In this document: positions 43,131 to 58,100 of the stretch, in pieces
How the letters are laid out: each line of letters starts with the position of its first letter
Numbering within the stretch: position 1 is the first letter of the stretch
NCBI GenBank assembly: GCA_013115135.1
Contig: JABANP010000085.1
Coordinates: 1-64,000 of the forward strand
Length of the DNA: 64,000 bases
DNA from: Perkinsus olseni
Lineage: Eukaryota > Perkinsozoa > Perkinsida > Perkinsidae
Direction of reading: 5' to 3'
The notes under the pieces: model-generated
The model's input: only the letters and a program-made list of their open reading frames with translations
The model's database searches: none
What the model was told of the DNA's origin: nothing
Translations under genes and position numbers: made by a program

Positions 43131-46100
43131 GTTCAACCTCCTCACCTGAGGTCATCCCAAGGCACCTTGACCGAAGAAGCGTTCTCGAGGTAGTTGTAAA
43201 GCACACTAGCCGAGTCTCTCAAATCACCAATCGAAAACGGGTACATCATATTATACCCAAGTGGACCAAATTTCTTTCTCTCCAGCATCACGCCATGGAA
43301 ATGGCACAGCCCGAACAAGATACTCTTAACCTTAGAATCTCGTTCCTCGAAATCTTCCTTATTGAAGAAGGCAAACGCACGGCGAAGATTCGCCAGCAGC
43401 CCCTGGGGAGGTTCATTCGTGAGCTTGATAGATCTCTCCAAGATACCAATCGGAATGCCATTCGACGGGTCCGCACTGAGGAAGCATCGGAAATTCGGAT
43501 GGGAGCCTTCAATGGCAAAGTTGTCGAGCTTCTTCTCGAGCTCCGTGCACCATCGCGGCATCAGATGGATATTTTGCAGCATAATCCAGTGGCCTTCCTT
43601 GTGGCCCATATCCAGCTTCGCCATCGCGACCACGTCCTGGCCCTGTCCCATCGCCACGTTGTGATAGTTCACGTTTATCTGCAGTTGAATGACCTTCCTT
43701 CCGAGAGCCTCCACCTCCTTGACTGGGTCAGCACCAGGCGACAAGATAAAGAAAATCGGAGTAACGTTGGAAGAGTCTTCAAAACTGTTAGACAGAACTT
43801 CGTAAAAACTGCTGCTGCCATCGCAGTCCATGTACTCGCGACCATGCGGTAAGGCCTTGCGAATCCAGTTACCTGACTCACAGAAAATTCTCGCGCGCCA
43901 CAAAATTCCTTTCCCAGTTACCCATCATGATCGTCATCCGATCTGGTCGAAGACACCTCATAACAAGCATTTTCTGAAGTGGCTGACTGTCCAGTTTTTT
44001 CCAATCCAACGGTAATTTTTGGTCCTCCGGTGCTAGCTCGTTAAACCATTCCTTGAAGCGGTTGGGAGCATCTTTCTCCATGTTCTGCGCGAAGGACTCG
44101 AAGCCTTCCTGCTCTATCAGTTTCTGGACCGCGTACCTGAACACGGAGATGATTCACCGATTAACGAGTCGCGAGGAGGGTGTCCGGGTATTCAGTCTAT
44201 CGAATACCCCAGTCCCATGATTGCAGTTCTCACGCTATAATAATCTTTTTTCAGGGACCGCGCTGCTGCTCCAGCTGACGCAACTTCAACCTGTCCTACG
44301 GCTAGGAGTCGGCTCCCACGTGAGGAGCGATTAAGCCACAACATAATATTGGGTAAAAAATTCCGCTAGCCAACTTCGTCGATGAAAACGATGTTCCACA
44401 CTCTCTCAACCGAACATAGCGGCAACAAGTCTCTCACGCGTAAACATCGAATACCACTCCATCCCCAAGTATACGATGATTCAATCATGCCGCCCCTTCC
44501 CTGCGCTCACCAATTGGCATTCGGCAACCAGTCCCCTATCGGATTTTCCACGTCCGTTCTTATCGGCCCTCTTAGCAAGAACTGATACTGTGCGGCGTTG
44601 TAGGTCTCCTCCAGTAGACCCCTTTGAAGCAGCTTGAACGTCAGCAATGCGCAGAAGATGAGCTTGTGTCTTTCGAACAACCCTCGGTTCACCCATCGGA
44701 AAATGGTAATTCTTATGGTGAATATCAAAGATTCGCATCGCTCCGCTACGTTTTCAGCCGGCGGCGTCCGTTCGATTGCTCGGTACAGGAAGGACACAAA
44801 GCTGTCCAGAGAATACTGGTACCTGAACACCGGCAACTCTCAACCAGATCAACACATCATCATAGAATGACAATAAAAGTTCGCATGAAAATTATCTCTA
44901 ACCTTTGGAAGAATTTTTGGTATGAGAACACACCCCGGCCTCTAAGAAAGGCGATCTAGTTGCTACTCTGTCTCAAGGGCCGAGCATGTCTAGACCACGC
45001 TGGTCCTGTTCGTGATGGCGACATTACCGTTGCACCACATGCAAAATTTCTGTCCGATTTACTACAAAATATCTCTTCTGTTCGTAAATGTTCACTATAG
45101 TATGATACAAAAATAAAGATATTCACACATTTCTGAATCTCAAAATAATGACACCTCCAAGCGCCAACAGCGATAGAGGACCGAACCTTACATATGCTCG
45201 ATAAAGCACAGAGCTGGATGATGAGGAAGAAGAGCATGGAGCCTTCGGCACTGACTGGACGGTACTGTTCTCGAGACTCGTTAATTTGAACCTCGGTCTC
45301 GCTGGCAAGTTTGACCTGAAAACGACGCGCGCTCACAAATCGATCGGACGATCGATTTGCATATAATTAAGAGGAAATCCAAAAAGTACAAGACCATCGG
45401 AAAATCAGCGTAGAGATACCCTGATGGATGGTACTCAAAATTCAACCGAAATCAACCAAATTCTACGAAATTACAAAAATTTATGAATAAAATTTTCGAA
45501 ATTCAATTAAACCTCACCTAACTCGCCTTTTCCCGCATAGAAAATTTTGCGATCGCCGAATCAAAGCCGGGAAAAACTCTCCCCACCTGTTCGTTAATTT
45601 CATTGGCCGTTTTCTTGGTCACTTCGAGTCCTTCGATCAAAGCAACATTATCCAAAATTGTGGCGGGGTCTGCTGCCGCTAGCTGGGCGAGGAGATCATC
45701 CTCGAGCTTAGCCAGAGTCACTTTGAACTCGTTCTGCTTTCCGCACCTACCATAACAACAAAATGAAGATTATAATCATTACGTGAACCCAAACTTCAGA
45801 TGAGAATCTTATATTTCATCTTGCACACTGCTGACCTTAGAAGACCAAAAATTACACGAGAAAACGTTTCCTGCATTCTGACGACCGTATTATCGAGGCA
45901 TGAAAAATCGGCACTTTTTCGTCGCCAAGAAATCAATTTTCCCCCAATTTTTTACTGATACGATTCAAATGAGTAGATATCCAAAATTTCGCTAGTAACA
46001 CGCATCAACCTAAGATTCCCCCAACGGACTTACCAGCTCCTGCTTCTGTTGCTCTAGCTCAGGTTTCTCCACGTTAACAACCATCGCGAGAATCTGGTCC

Positions 46101-49100
46101 TCGAGGCCTTCCGGCGTGACGATGAAGTTGATGATGGTACACTGGGCGGCAATCTCGGGCCTGAGAATACACCCGATATTTAAGTCTTCCAAGAAAAATA
46201 TCGCTGCCCACATAAACACAATACAACTGCGTCATCTGATGATAGCTGTATTCATAAAGATCAGACTTCTATCAGTATTACTAATATCGGGTTTTAGTGA
46301 TAACACCCATACAAGCCACCCCTTCAAGCTCCCACCGGGTGCTCAATTTAGTCTCACACTATCCCTTACTATCTCGCTCACTATCAGCCAATCTACTCGT
46401 TTCACGTTCTACCACTACATTCCCCACAACTCAATTTCGTGGCGCAGTGACAAAATCACAAGACCTGGTTACCTGTAATGAGGGTTTGGCAGCTTGCTCT
46501 GCAGGATGAGTTGGAATTTCTGATCATAGTCAATTTCCTCTCCTCCAATCTTGATCACAAATCCACTTCGACCCCTTCGAGACACTTGCCTGACCAAAAA
46601 AAACCTCCCGTACCCTCCCAAGAAGCTCGACCAACCTCGCCAGCAGGGGCTCCAAAATCGCGTCGATCTCTTCTCCGACGGCTTCAATGAGAAGCTGGCC
46701 GCCCATCGACACGCAGAAGAGAACCTTCTGGAGCCAGTTCGGCTGGGTGAGTTGAATGGCGGTCATGTCTTCGCCCAACCGTTGTTTGATCCATTTAACG
46801 CCTACACAGAAGAAAGATTCCTCACCGAGGTTGACGCATGGACTTCACGGAGCAAAAGATACCGAGTGTAGTACAAGATTGATACTGAGTCACACTCAGA
46901 CAAAGCACTGAAAGATAACAGGGAAGATGATTAATCAAAAATTCAACCCAAAAAAATAATTTTCCATCCAGAAGTCAACTTACTAGTAAGGCCTTCTCTC
47001 CATAATCAAATACGAAAATCTCCGAGCAAGGTTTCCGCCGATCATTTTCCAGCGCTCGAAAAATGAAAATTTCCACCATTTTACAACGCGCCAATCTCCT
47101 CTCCCTCACCTTGCAGTTGCGGATCAATCAGCAACGGCCATCGAGCGCAGCTGGTCACCACAGCTGCGTTCTCCACGGAAATCCTGTCCGCCGGCAAACC
47201 CTCGTTCTTCCACATAGCAATATCTGCCTCCGATGCCAGCACAGTAAGAGGGTCGACGCCCTCAGTGAAGGGGATGCCCTTCTCCTTGATGTCTCCCGTC
47301 CAGACGTTGCTCCACAGATCGAGACGGAAGGCGGCGGAGAAGGGACTGATGTATCTGACCACCAAAAGGCCTGTCCGATTTCACGCGCGCCACGAAATTC
47401 CCCCAGAGGCATCGGAAATTGCCGGGAGGCGAATGCAATAGCAGAGACCATATCGATTTCAAAGTCAAAATGCCGAGTGTTCAATAGAGTGTCTCTCCCG
47501 AGTTCTAAGGGCCCTCCCAGGATCGTCTTTCACAAGTTTCCTGAGATCGCTTCAGAAATTCAGGGGAAGCTGTCTGTTGAAGACACCCAGAAATTCTCCA
47601 AGCACTATCACGCCAACACCGCACGCACTATGAAGATTTTCAAGATTCCTCGGCTCATAAATAATCGTCTCCCTTGCGACTCGTCAAGTCCACCATGCAA
47701 GGTGCGTAAAATTTGGATTCCACCAAGAAATTCCCGACGGAAATTTCTCCCTCACTCTCACCCGACTAATGCAACCTTAGTAATTCAATCACTATCATAA
47801 CGACCCCGAACGCAATCTAAAGATTCCCATCACCCGATCCTTACCCGACGAACGCCGAAGCTAGCATAGAATCTCCGATCAGCGTCAAACTCTTTTCCTT
47901 CAACTCCTTCACAGTCTGCGTCCACCGCGCATACTCATCCGCCAGGCCGTCCACCAGACGCTGGGCCAGCTCCAATTTCGCCAAACAAGCGTTCGCTTCC
48001 GCTTCTGTTTGTTCCTTCTCCGTCACCGCATCACTCAAAGTCTTTTCCAACTTAGCCACCCTCTCCTCAACCTCCTTAACCCTCGTCATTACAATCACCA
48101 GAGCCGCTTCAGCTTCTTCTTTTTGCTGCGTGGATTCTTTAACTTTTTCCATCAGCGGGGCGACCTTTACGTAAATTCTATTGTACTTCACAATATTCAC
48201 CACCCAGTTACAAAGATACGCCGCCGCCACCGATTTTGACTTCATAGAATTGTAGTTGAAAAAATCTTTTTGCAGAATCGGATCTATCATATCCAGCACC
48301 CAGTCAGGTATCTCGTTCGCGTTGAACGACATGACCTCATCCAAGAACGCCTGCGGGTTGTTCATCATTTTCTGCGCTGCTTTCCAGTCCAAATTTTTCC
48401 TTTCATTCCTCAGTAAAATCATAACCGCCTTCGTGACCTCTACACAATCCGGCGGTGGTTTTCCGAGCGACTTCAACTCCGTAATCGCAGGCTTCGTCAG
48501 ACAGTCCACAGCCTCTTTCGCAGCTTCCATCGCCGGCATCGCTTCAGCCAGCTCCCCGTCCGCCTGCGCTTTGATCTTACTCGCTTCTTCGGCGAGCGCG
48601 TTCGTTTTTGTGGCTTCTTCGTCGGCGACCGCCTTCTCAGCCGCAGCTTTTTCGGACGCTACTGTAACCTGATAACGAGGAAAACGAAGCCTGTCAAGTG
48701 GAAACGACGGACCGCAAAATTTTTCGGGAAAATTTTCATTTTAAGGATTTCTGAAGAATTTTCGGAGTTAAACATGCCTGATTTTCAAGTGCATTTATCG
48801 CTCAAAAAATTGAAATTTTGCCGAAAATTCACGATTCCAAAAATTAAATAATTCTGCTCAAATCTTTTCTCGTTAGACACACAGGAGCAAAGTTCAACTC
48901 TCCTTTTTCGGGCGCTCGAAAATCCCCAATTTCCACCGCCGTTCCGCATGAATAATCCAAATTTCCCACCCATTATTACCTCATCGATCAACACGTTAGT
49001 CGCCGCTTTCTTCTCTTCAACTTGAACCATCTTGACCTTAAGATCCTCCTTCAACCCCTCAACCTTCGCCTGGACTTGCTCCATAATCGTCAGGCCCTTT

Positions 49101-52100
49101 TCTAACCGCTCGATATTAATTTCCACCTTCGAGCGCTTCTTTTCCAGCAGCTGCTTATAAAACGCAATTAGCTCGAGGAAACTTTTCGGTGTGGTGTAGT
49201 TATATCTTCGCTCAACCGCCAAGTATCTTGCGTTCGCCACGTCAATCGACAGGTGGACCTCGGCCATATTCGACGCGAGCTTATCATACAAAGATTCCTC
49301 CGGCAAAGTAATATCTTGCAGGAATCGTGAGGCAACGAACGTTAAAGCAGCCCGCGGCCAAGGATGGAACTCGTCGACCGTCATGCACGAAATTAAGGCT
49401 GGGAATTTTCTCCCGCGGATTCGGAAAGTGTCTCCGACCGGCGAGTGACACAGAATGAGATGAAGATTTTTGCGCACCTTGTCGAGGAAGAACTGGAAGA
49501 GGGACGAACGCTCGTCTGGATACTGAAAAACGAAAAGAACCGCGTCACTGCGCCACGAAATTCCGAGATCTGCACGCGTAACCCAAAGATACAAATAAAA
49601 TTGAGATTCCGAGACCACTCCCAAAATTTGTCAACAGCGTCGCTAGCGCTCGAAATCCGCTTTTTTCATCAGAATCCCCCAACTCACCCCAGCAGCCTTG
49701 GCCTGATTCCTCACAGCCCCCAACAGAGCATCGTACTCCTCCCGTGTAAACAAATCCGGAATATTTCCTGTAGCCAGCATATCGTTAATAAATACCAAAA
49801 ATCTCTCATCCGCGATTTGACCATCCGTCAGCAGGAACGCATGCGGCGTGCCTGGCTTAACCGCTGCTTTTTTATACATCTCCTGCAGATCAACCTTAAG
49901 GTCCGGCAGTCCGTAAGACATGTTAACCAGGATAGTAACCACGTCAGTTTGCATAACAAAGCAGGCTAATCTCGATAGCGATTGCTTGCCCGAGCCACCA
50001 ACTCCGACGAGCAAAGCATTGCCGCAGGGCAGGTCGATGATTCTCGCAATTCGACAGACATGTGCCATCGCGTCTTCGAATAAAACCAAATTCATCTCGG
50101 CGAAGGTCTCGTTATACTCCGCCAACTTTTCCGTCAAAACTTGATTCAGCTGCTCCTGGTCCCTTATCGCCATATATTGTTTGTCATTCCCGCCGTGGAC
50201 CGAAATAAATGACGTAAATAAAGAGATTTTCCGCAAAAAGTTCTTCCATATTAACTCCCGTAAAATGCTTCTTTGCTGCTTGCTCGAAAATTGTCTTCAT
50301 CTCCTTCATGTCATCTTCGCTCACCAGTCGATCGGAAAAGACCCTCTCGCACTCGTGTAACCACACTCGAAGATACTTCACCGGACTCCCCCGGAACAGC
50401 GCCGGCGTTGTATTCAACAACGACTGGAAGACATTAGAGATGTCCTTCAAGTTGAATTGATAGTGGAACTTCTTAGCAGACGGCAAGAAGCACGGCTGAG
50501 CCAGAATTCGGTTGAGGACCTCTGTCGTCGCATTGACGATATTCTCCTGGTGATTCTTCACCCCCGCGTCAAACTGGAGCAGATGCTGACCCAAAATTTG
50601 TGAATAAATTTGCGTGATCAGATCCCCAGTTGGAGCGAAGGTCGTCAGGACCGTGAAGTGTCGCTGCAGCCGCGCGTTGACCATAAAGCTTCCCGCCTTC
50701 GGGTTCATGCAAGCACAGTACTGAATGTCCACAATATCCTTCTTCTCTTCAAGATGGAATCGATCAAATAACGTACCATATGATATCAACTGAAAGATGA
50801 GGTCGATCATAGTACTTCACAGAAAAAAAGATACCCTCACCTGCGTCAGAAGCATGATAGCGCTCTGGGTATCATACTCGTCCACATAGGGCATATTGAG
50901 GTCGTCAATAAAGTAAACACATTTCTTATTTCCCGGCGGCCCGAAGGTTCTCCCAGTTCTCTTATCAAGATAGCTCTCCAAAATGAGCTGCAACGAGAAG
51001 CTGTCCGTGTAGCTGTTAAGGTTAAGCGAAGCGCTAAGCATCTCTTCGCCCAACTCAGACAGGTAGTCCTTTACGATCGTCGTCTTGCCGGTACCTGTAT
51101 GAAATGGGATATCGTAAAAGTAGCCTAGCTTCACTCTAGTAAGATACGGAAAAAAAGATACGATCGATATCTCACTCTATCTCAGCACTAATTCTCACAA
51201 GATTCATCACACAAAATACACCGGAAAATAAATTTAATTAAAAAATTCCTTGCGGGGGAAAATAGCGGAAAAATTTGGTAAGAAACCCGAAGTTATTGAT
51301 GAGAACCAACCTTATGAACGTATCCAAGCTTCAACCCTTGCGAGATACAGAAACAAAGATACTAGCGATATACCAGCCACACTACTGACCACTCTCAAGA
51401 TACTACCACCACACAAAGTAGCGCCAAATAATATTAAAAAACCCCAATAACAAAAGTTTCTCAGCGGAGATTTTTCTATCGGAATTTTCCAGAAAATAAA
51501 CCGCCCATCCCAACCTTACCCGCCACGCCACAGAACAGCACAGGCTTCGCCCTCTTCATGCACAGCGCCAAATTATACTTCATCCTTTCGATTTCGGTAT
51601 TCGACACCACAATCGTCTGGAACATCCTCTCCGCTATCGGCGCGTAGGGTGTCACAAAATCTTCCCAGTGCTTCCAAGACTGACTGACCGTATCATATCG
51701 GTAGTCCATCGCTTCGCCTGCCTCCGGGAATTTTATTTTACTCGTACTTCTCATCCAGCTGTTAAAGCTCTTCCGGTGATTAGTAATTTTATCATCAGCA
51801 ACCGCCCCTCCAACAGCCCACATCATCGCGTAAACAAAGTAAGCCTCGTAAATTAGTTTCTGCTCTTCCGCGCTCGCCGCTCTGAGGGCTTCCATGGCCT
51901 CCTTGGTGTTGTTCTTTAACAAGGCATCGATGATTGCACAAATAGCTTGGACGAAGCCCATGTCCAGAATGGGACAGGAGAATGCGTATTGTCGGCGGAT
52001 CGACCTAAGATACCATCCAGTACAAGGCACGGATCAGCAGAAATTTTCCCGGAAAAAAACAAGAAATTCCGTATTTTTCCGCGAAGTTACTCCGCGTTTT

Positions 52101-55100
52101 ACACCGTACACAAGCGAAAACACCTCTTGCGGTTTACGCGCTTTTCAGCCGATGAGAATTTTGCCATGTGAAATGAATTTTTTTCCTATCGCGAGTGGAG
52201 CTCCAATGCGTATCCATAAATTTGCGCCGCGCAAGCTTCAAGCTAAGATACCCACTCGTCCACTCCCGAAAAGTACTCGCATTCCTGCACTACACAAATC
52301 TAGCCATGAATTTATGCTACTTTCACGTGTTCAACCGATTCCGACCCAAAATCTCATCTCCCACAGTCTTCCCTTACTCGCTATTTACCTTGAAATAATT
52401 ATCAAATAACAAATAAGAATCCAGTCAAAATTTTATGCTACTTTTCCACGTTCAACCTATTCCAACCCCTAAACCTTCCCTTACTCGATATTGGCCTCAA
52501 AATAATTATTAAACAGCAGGTAAAAAGTACTCTGCGCCACCGGGTCCATCTTCTCCCTCCAAGATTCCATATAAGGTTTCCAGCCGACGTCAGTTTCGTT
52601 GATGAATAGCACGCCGCCTCGGGAAACCGTAGCTGGCGGGGAAGCGCATTTCATATCCTGGATTTCCAGCAGCATTCGCATGGTGTTGGTGAAGGGGATA
52701 CGCTCGTTGGAGACCAAAGTGAGCACCTGAAAATTTACGAAATATTACCAGCCTTGAAAATTTTCGCGTGAAATATGGCGGAAAAAACGCAAACCGCGAA
52801 AAAGTTGCAAGTGCAGAATTTTCCGAAAAGCAGTTTTCGAACGACCGACCCACCCAGCCCAAGTCGAAAAGCGAAAAGAAATTCTCGGAAAAATAGGGAA
52901 AAATGTGAGAAAAAATTCCAAATTCGACGGGAAAAAAAGAATAACTTTTCGGGAATTTGGCAGCTTAATCCGGTAGTGACATTGAGAAATTCCCCAAAAA
53001 ATTCTGGAAATTCCAAAATTCTAACAACCCGTCCTCCCCTACTACCTTATTATCATCCATAACGGTATTCATAGACTCAATCCAAGTCGCGTCAATATCC
53101 CCATCCAGCACCACCCACTTGTGTTTGTGCGACGATTTATAGCCGTTAATTTCCTTACTCATATTTCTCATAATAACAGCGATCGCTCCGTCCTTCCATT
53201 CCTTCGTTTTCGTCATGATCCCGTACAGCTCATCAGAAGTAATCGCCTTCGGGTTCAAGGCCTCGTACGCCCCCTCCTCCCCTATCACCTTCAGGGACTC
53301 CAACAGGCACTTCCAAACTTCAGTTTTTGCCGAGCCCGTCGGACCAATAATGAAGCAACAATGACGCACGCCCAGAATATCTAGCAATCCCACAACCTTC
53401 GTCACAAATCCCTCATCAGCCTGCAAACCCCGGTCCTTAACAACCTTCGAAACAACTTTCGAGAATTCCGGATTCAACTTCACCTCCGCCGTCACTCCCG
53501 GGAAGAGATCTTGAATGAGTCTCAAGGAAAATGGGCATATCCGATGTAACAATTTTAGGCGTGTTAAAATCTCTCAACGCCCGCATCAGAATCGGATACT
53601 CATCCATATCAGGATCTGCTCTCTTCAGCGTCCCCGCCTGCCTCAAAAGTGACTTCACCGCCCTCAGGCCCCAATCGTAATGCATTTGCTTCGACAGCAA
53701 CTCCCGGCAAAGCATATATAGACAAACGAATTTTCTCGCCAGACTTCTCGCCACCACGAAGCCTTCGCTCATCAACATATTCTCGCAAATAAATACCAAA
53801 TCCGGTACAACCATCGCGCAGGATCGGAAGAGCGCCTTCAGATTTTCCGGCAGCTCTGTTCGACCAGCGTACCCAGGGTTCATGGTGATGAAGAATCCAC
53901 AGGTTGGTATCAACCTAATATCCTCATCCATGAAAAGATACGTTTGGAGATTCTCCTTAATCGCATCCAGCACAGTCTTCACTTGCGTAGAGACAACGCT
54001 AAGGACCTCGATACTGATTCTGTTGAACTCGTCGAAGCAGCCCCAGGCTCCAGTTTGGCTCAAACCCATAAAAATTTGCGCCATCGTCAAGTAGCTCATT
54101 TGGTCCGAACAGTTGAAGACCATCACAGCAAGACCGATCGCTCTCGCAAGATCTTTTGTCGTTTCCGTTTTGCCCGTACCTGACCACAGACGGAAAATTT
54201 TTTCCGAAAAAAATCATCATTTTAGTCAACACGTAGGTTTTCAGTGAAACAACAATAATTTTTGAATGCGGGACAACAAGCTTCGTAAAAACGCATGATA
54301 CTTTGTGAAAAAAATTAGATTCTAAGCAAGCACGGACGACTTCACAAGAACTCTCACTAAATACATCAAGACAAACTTCGCAGGAAATAATGAGAAAAAA
54401 AAATTCCGGAAAAATCGCGTTAATTTTCCACGCAGCTTCTGCTCCAATTCACCTTGCAAACTGCTTTAATTTCTACGAAACATACTTGTAGGAAAATTAC
54501 CAAAAATTTATCATCACCCAATCCACTACCAATATTTTGCTCGTAATTTCTTCCTCACTAGCACGTCAAAAAATAGTAAATTTTTTCCGCCGACCGACCG
54601 CCCCACCACCCCCTCGACTACTACCTGCCGGTCCAGCCGGGGCTCCTCCCATAATAAGATTCAACGCCTGCGTGAGTGTGATATAACACCGATCGGTGAG
54701 CGGAGTAATGACCAGCCTTCCACAATTCCCAACATACTCGTACTGGTAGATCGTCGCCCAATCGCAAATGCGAATGACGCAAGTTTTGAGCTCTTCCGGA
54801 GTAAAAGATACCAAATTTCCCGCGGCTGGTTTTTGCTGCCAGTAAAATCGCAGCTGACTTTGCCACTGGAAGGCCGTGGGGTCCGTAATTTTCGTCTGAA
54901 CGAATTTCTCAATAACGTCTCTGGCGTGGACATCAATCGTGATGATGGTGATGATCTTAGCTCGAAGGTCGGCGCCGAGCGGTTGTTGCACCTGGCAAAG
55001 AATAAAAGATACGCTGAAAAATACCACCGAAAAATATCGGAAATTTTCGCGGTAAAATTCAGTTTTTTGGCTGTCTGTCTTTTCAAATAGTACCACACTA

Positions 55101-58100
55101 TGGAAAATTCCACCGCCGTCCTACGGACATCTTCGGGTACTCGCGCAAGACTTTTCGTCTTTAAGTCATCAAAATTAAGTCCCCAAGAAGTTGGTCCCTT
55201 CTCCCCCACTACCTGTTTAATGAGCTTTTCAATCCGATCATCGCAAACCCTCTTATAATCTTTCATCGCCGTCTCGCTGCCTCCCTCAAGCTCATCAAAA
55301 GCCCTCGCCGTTTCCTCCGTCCACACCAGTTGAGTCGTCACCAACGCCAATTGCGCGCAGTAATCTTGCAACCAGATTTCCCTCGGTTTATCAACTTCCC
55401 AATTCTCAGCAGTAGCTCGGGCGTTGTCTAAGATATCTCTTAGCGTGCATCTTATGTGGGACTCCAAGTTAGTAAGATACGTTTCCACCGCTCCCTCAAG
55501 AACGACGTCCTCGTAGAACGGCACATATTCTTTGTCTTTTGAAATGATACCGGTACCGATTCGACCGTTGACCGGATCTTTCTCGAAGTTTAGGCTCTTG
55601 ACACCATCGAAGCAATCTCCAAGATACTCCGCAACCTGAAGAGGAAAAAGGTGCCAAAAATCTTCGCGGTGCGTGGTAGGGATCTCTAGAAGTTCAAAGA
55701 AACCAAGCAAGATTCTCGAAGATACGAATTAGATGATATACTTGGTTGAAAGATATTTTGGCACAAGATAATGAACTAGGAAGATACAATATGGTGCTGC
55801 TCGAAGATACGAGGTTGACGAGGCGCTACTGCGAGAGACTAGTAAATATACCCCTCTTGAATTTCACGAGCTTGAGAGATAACAAACTCCTCCTGTTCAA
55901 TATAATAATACCAAACTACCTTCAAAGGCCTGTTGCCGTTGGAGAGGATATCCAGCAGAGCCTGATTCGCTACGAAATAGAACCTCGGGAAGGCCTTCTT
56001 CTTCTGCTCCAGGTAATCGTTCAAGCTCTTCTCGCACGCTTCGATGGCTTCATTCAACCGATGGAGAACCTGAGACCACCCGAGATTTCTAATCGGAACC
56101 AAGTCGATAGTGATGCGCCCATCAACCCTCAATAACCGAACCGCACTCAGAAGAAAATTCGACCGATCCCTTCACGGTAGTCAAGAATGCGCAGCTGCTG
56201 AGAATTAAAGTTCGCGTAGAGGCTGCATACCACTCCATCCCCAACACACCAAAAAATGAAGTAAATACCACCATGCTAGCATCATAAACTATCCCCACCA
56301 CTCACCTCCTCCCTTCCCTCAGCGCAGCATATTTCAACAGCATTCGACGACTGTGACGCATCGACCATCAGGTCCTTCCATTCCGCATCAAGAGCTTCGA
56401 ACCTTTTACTATCTTCCGGGAGCTGGGATCGGATATCATCAGAGAGCATAAAAATTGGTTCCAAGCGACACCAATTTCGCTGAACTTTTTGCCACACCGT
56501 CAAAACCGAATCGACCGTGCGAAGTTTCGTACCTGAAAATACGTAACTCGCGGCGAGGGGGAGGGAATCTTTCGTCATTTGTCTCAAACGCACAGCGAAG
56601 AAAATTTCCCCTAAGCGAAAATCATGATGATATGCAAGCGAATCTTTTCTTCCACAACCGACCAGCTTCAACCTAAGATACTCCAAAGATTCCCTTCTTA
56701 CTCCACTCATCAACCACCGCCTGGCAGAACTCGATAAATCTTCCCTGGGACACCATCCCCATCATTTCGAGTGAATGCGATTCCAGAATCTCCACAACCT
56801 CTCCAAGCTCCTTCAACAGCGGACAGTCCTCCCGCGAGTGGTCGAACTCCAACGTCAACTTCGTCCAGGTCGTTCGAATGGTCGATAATTTCTTTTCGAT
56901 CTTCGCCTCCTTCACGCTCTGATCAACTATCTCACTAACATCATCCGCGAATTTATACAGCTCCAAATCCAGCAAATCCTTAAAGCAAAATTCAGGCCCC
57001 TTCGTAAAGGTCGTTCCCGTAACGTCCATCAGCTGGTTCCAATGCCTGTCCCTCATCGTCTCAGAGTGGAGATCGCTAATCAGCGGCAGTACGGTCGACA
57101 TATTCTTAACGATATCTTGCAACCAAGCATACAACTTCCACCCGCGGATTTCCTTTGGCATCGCTTTGACTTGGGTCCCCAACTCCTTGACACGCATGAG
57201 GAGATCATCAGTGTTGATTCGGTCCCATAATGTGGAGTTCCAATCCTCAAACGTGAAGTTGATGAGGGCTATCGCATCCCAAAGATTTTTCAATAATACA
57301 AGATCCTCCTGGGAATCTTTCAGCTCGCGATAGCCACTCATGGCCATGTCGAATAGAAGCTCCAGGTTGTTGTATCTGAAATGATTGCGCACAGTGAAGA
57401 TTTTAAGATAGTATCTTTCAAAAACATAGGAGCCAACTTGAAACGTGAAAAGCGCAACGCGAAGATTCCGCGCTGGTATCTTTCTATTAAACTCGAATAA
57501 GTAGCGAACGAAACCAACGTCTTCTCAAGTCCATCTCCAATCACTCGGGAAGAAGCCACTCACACAAAGATACCAAAAACCCGCACAGCGAAGATTCCAC
57601 CCCCTCACTCCTTCGCCCTCTCCACCATCGCCATCGTCCTCTCATAAAAATCGTCCAACTTCCCATACGCTTCCTCATACGTATGTTCCGCCGCGAACGG
57701 GCATTCCCTTAAGAACGTACTCCGGTATTCCGCAACCTCGCCAGCAAAGGCATCGATTTTTCGGCGTATCTTCAGCATTTCCGCGCTCTGCAACGGCAGT
57801 ATCTTTTCCTTCTCGTCGAACGCCGCCCTAATAACTTCCTCCCATCGCGCCGGGGCCAAATCGAGCTCCTGGAGCTGCTCCTCAGGCAAAACGACTCCGT
57901 GTTTTTTCAGAGTTTGCACTTGTTCTCTGATCGGATTAAACAGCAATTTCGTCGCTTCCATCGCCAACTTAACGTCTCTAATATGCGTCATTGTGGCGTA
58001 GAGCAGCTTCTCATTTTCCGGGTCGTCCGCCGGACTGTGCTGGGTCAGGCCGTCATTAACCTTGTCAATAAATCGGCACAGCGAACCAATTCTTCCCTCG

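Noticed and set aside
43295..43852. Plus-strand frame of 185 codons
   Set aside because: Exact antisense of the large AAA6 exon.
47063..47800. Plus-strand frame of 245 codons within the dynein gene
   Set aside because: Antisense to AAA5 exons and introns, low complexity and no domain.
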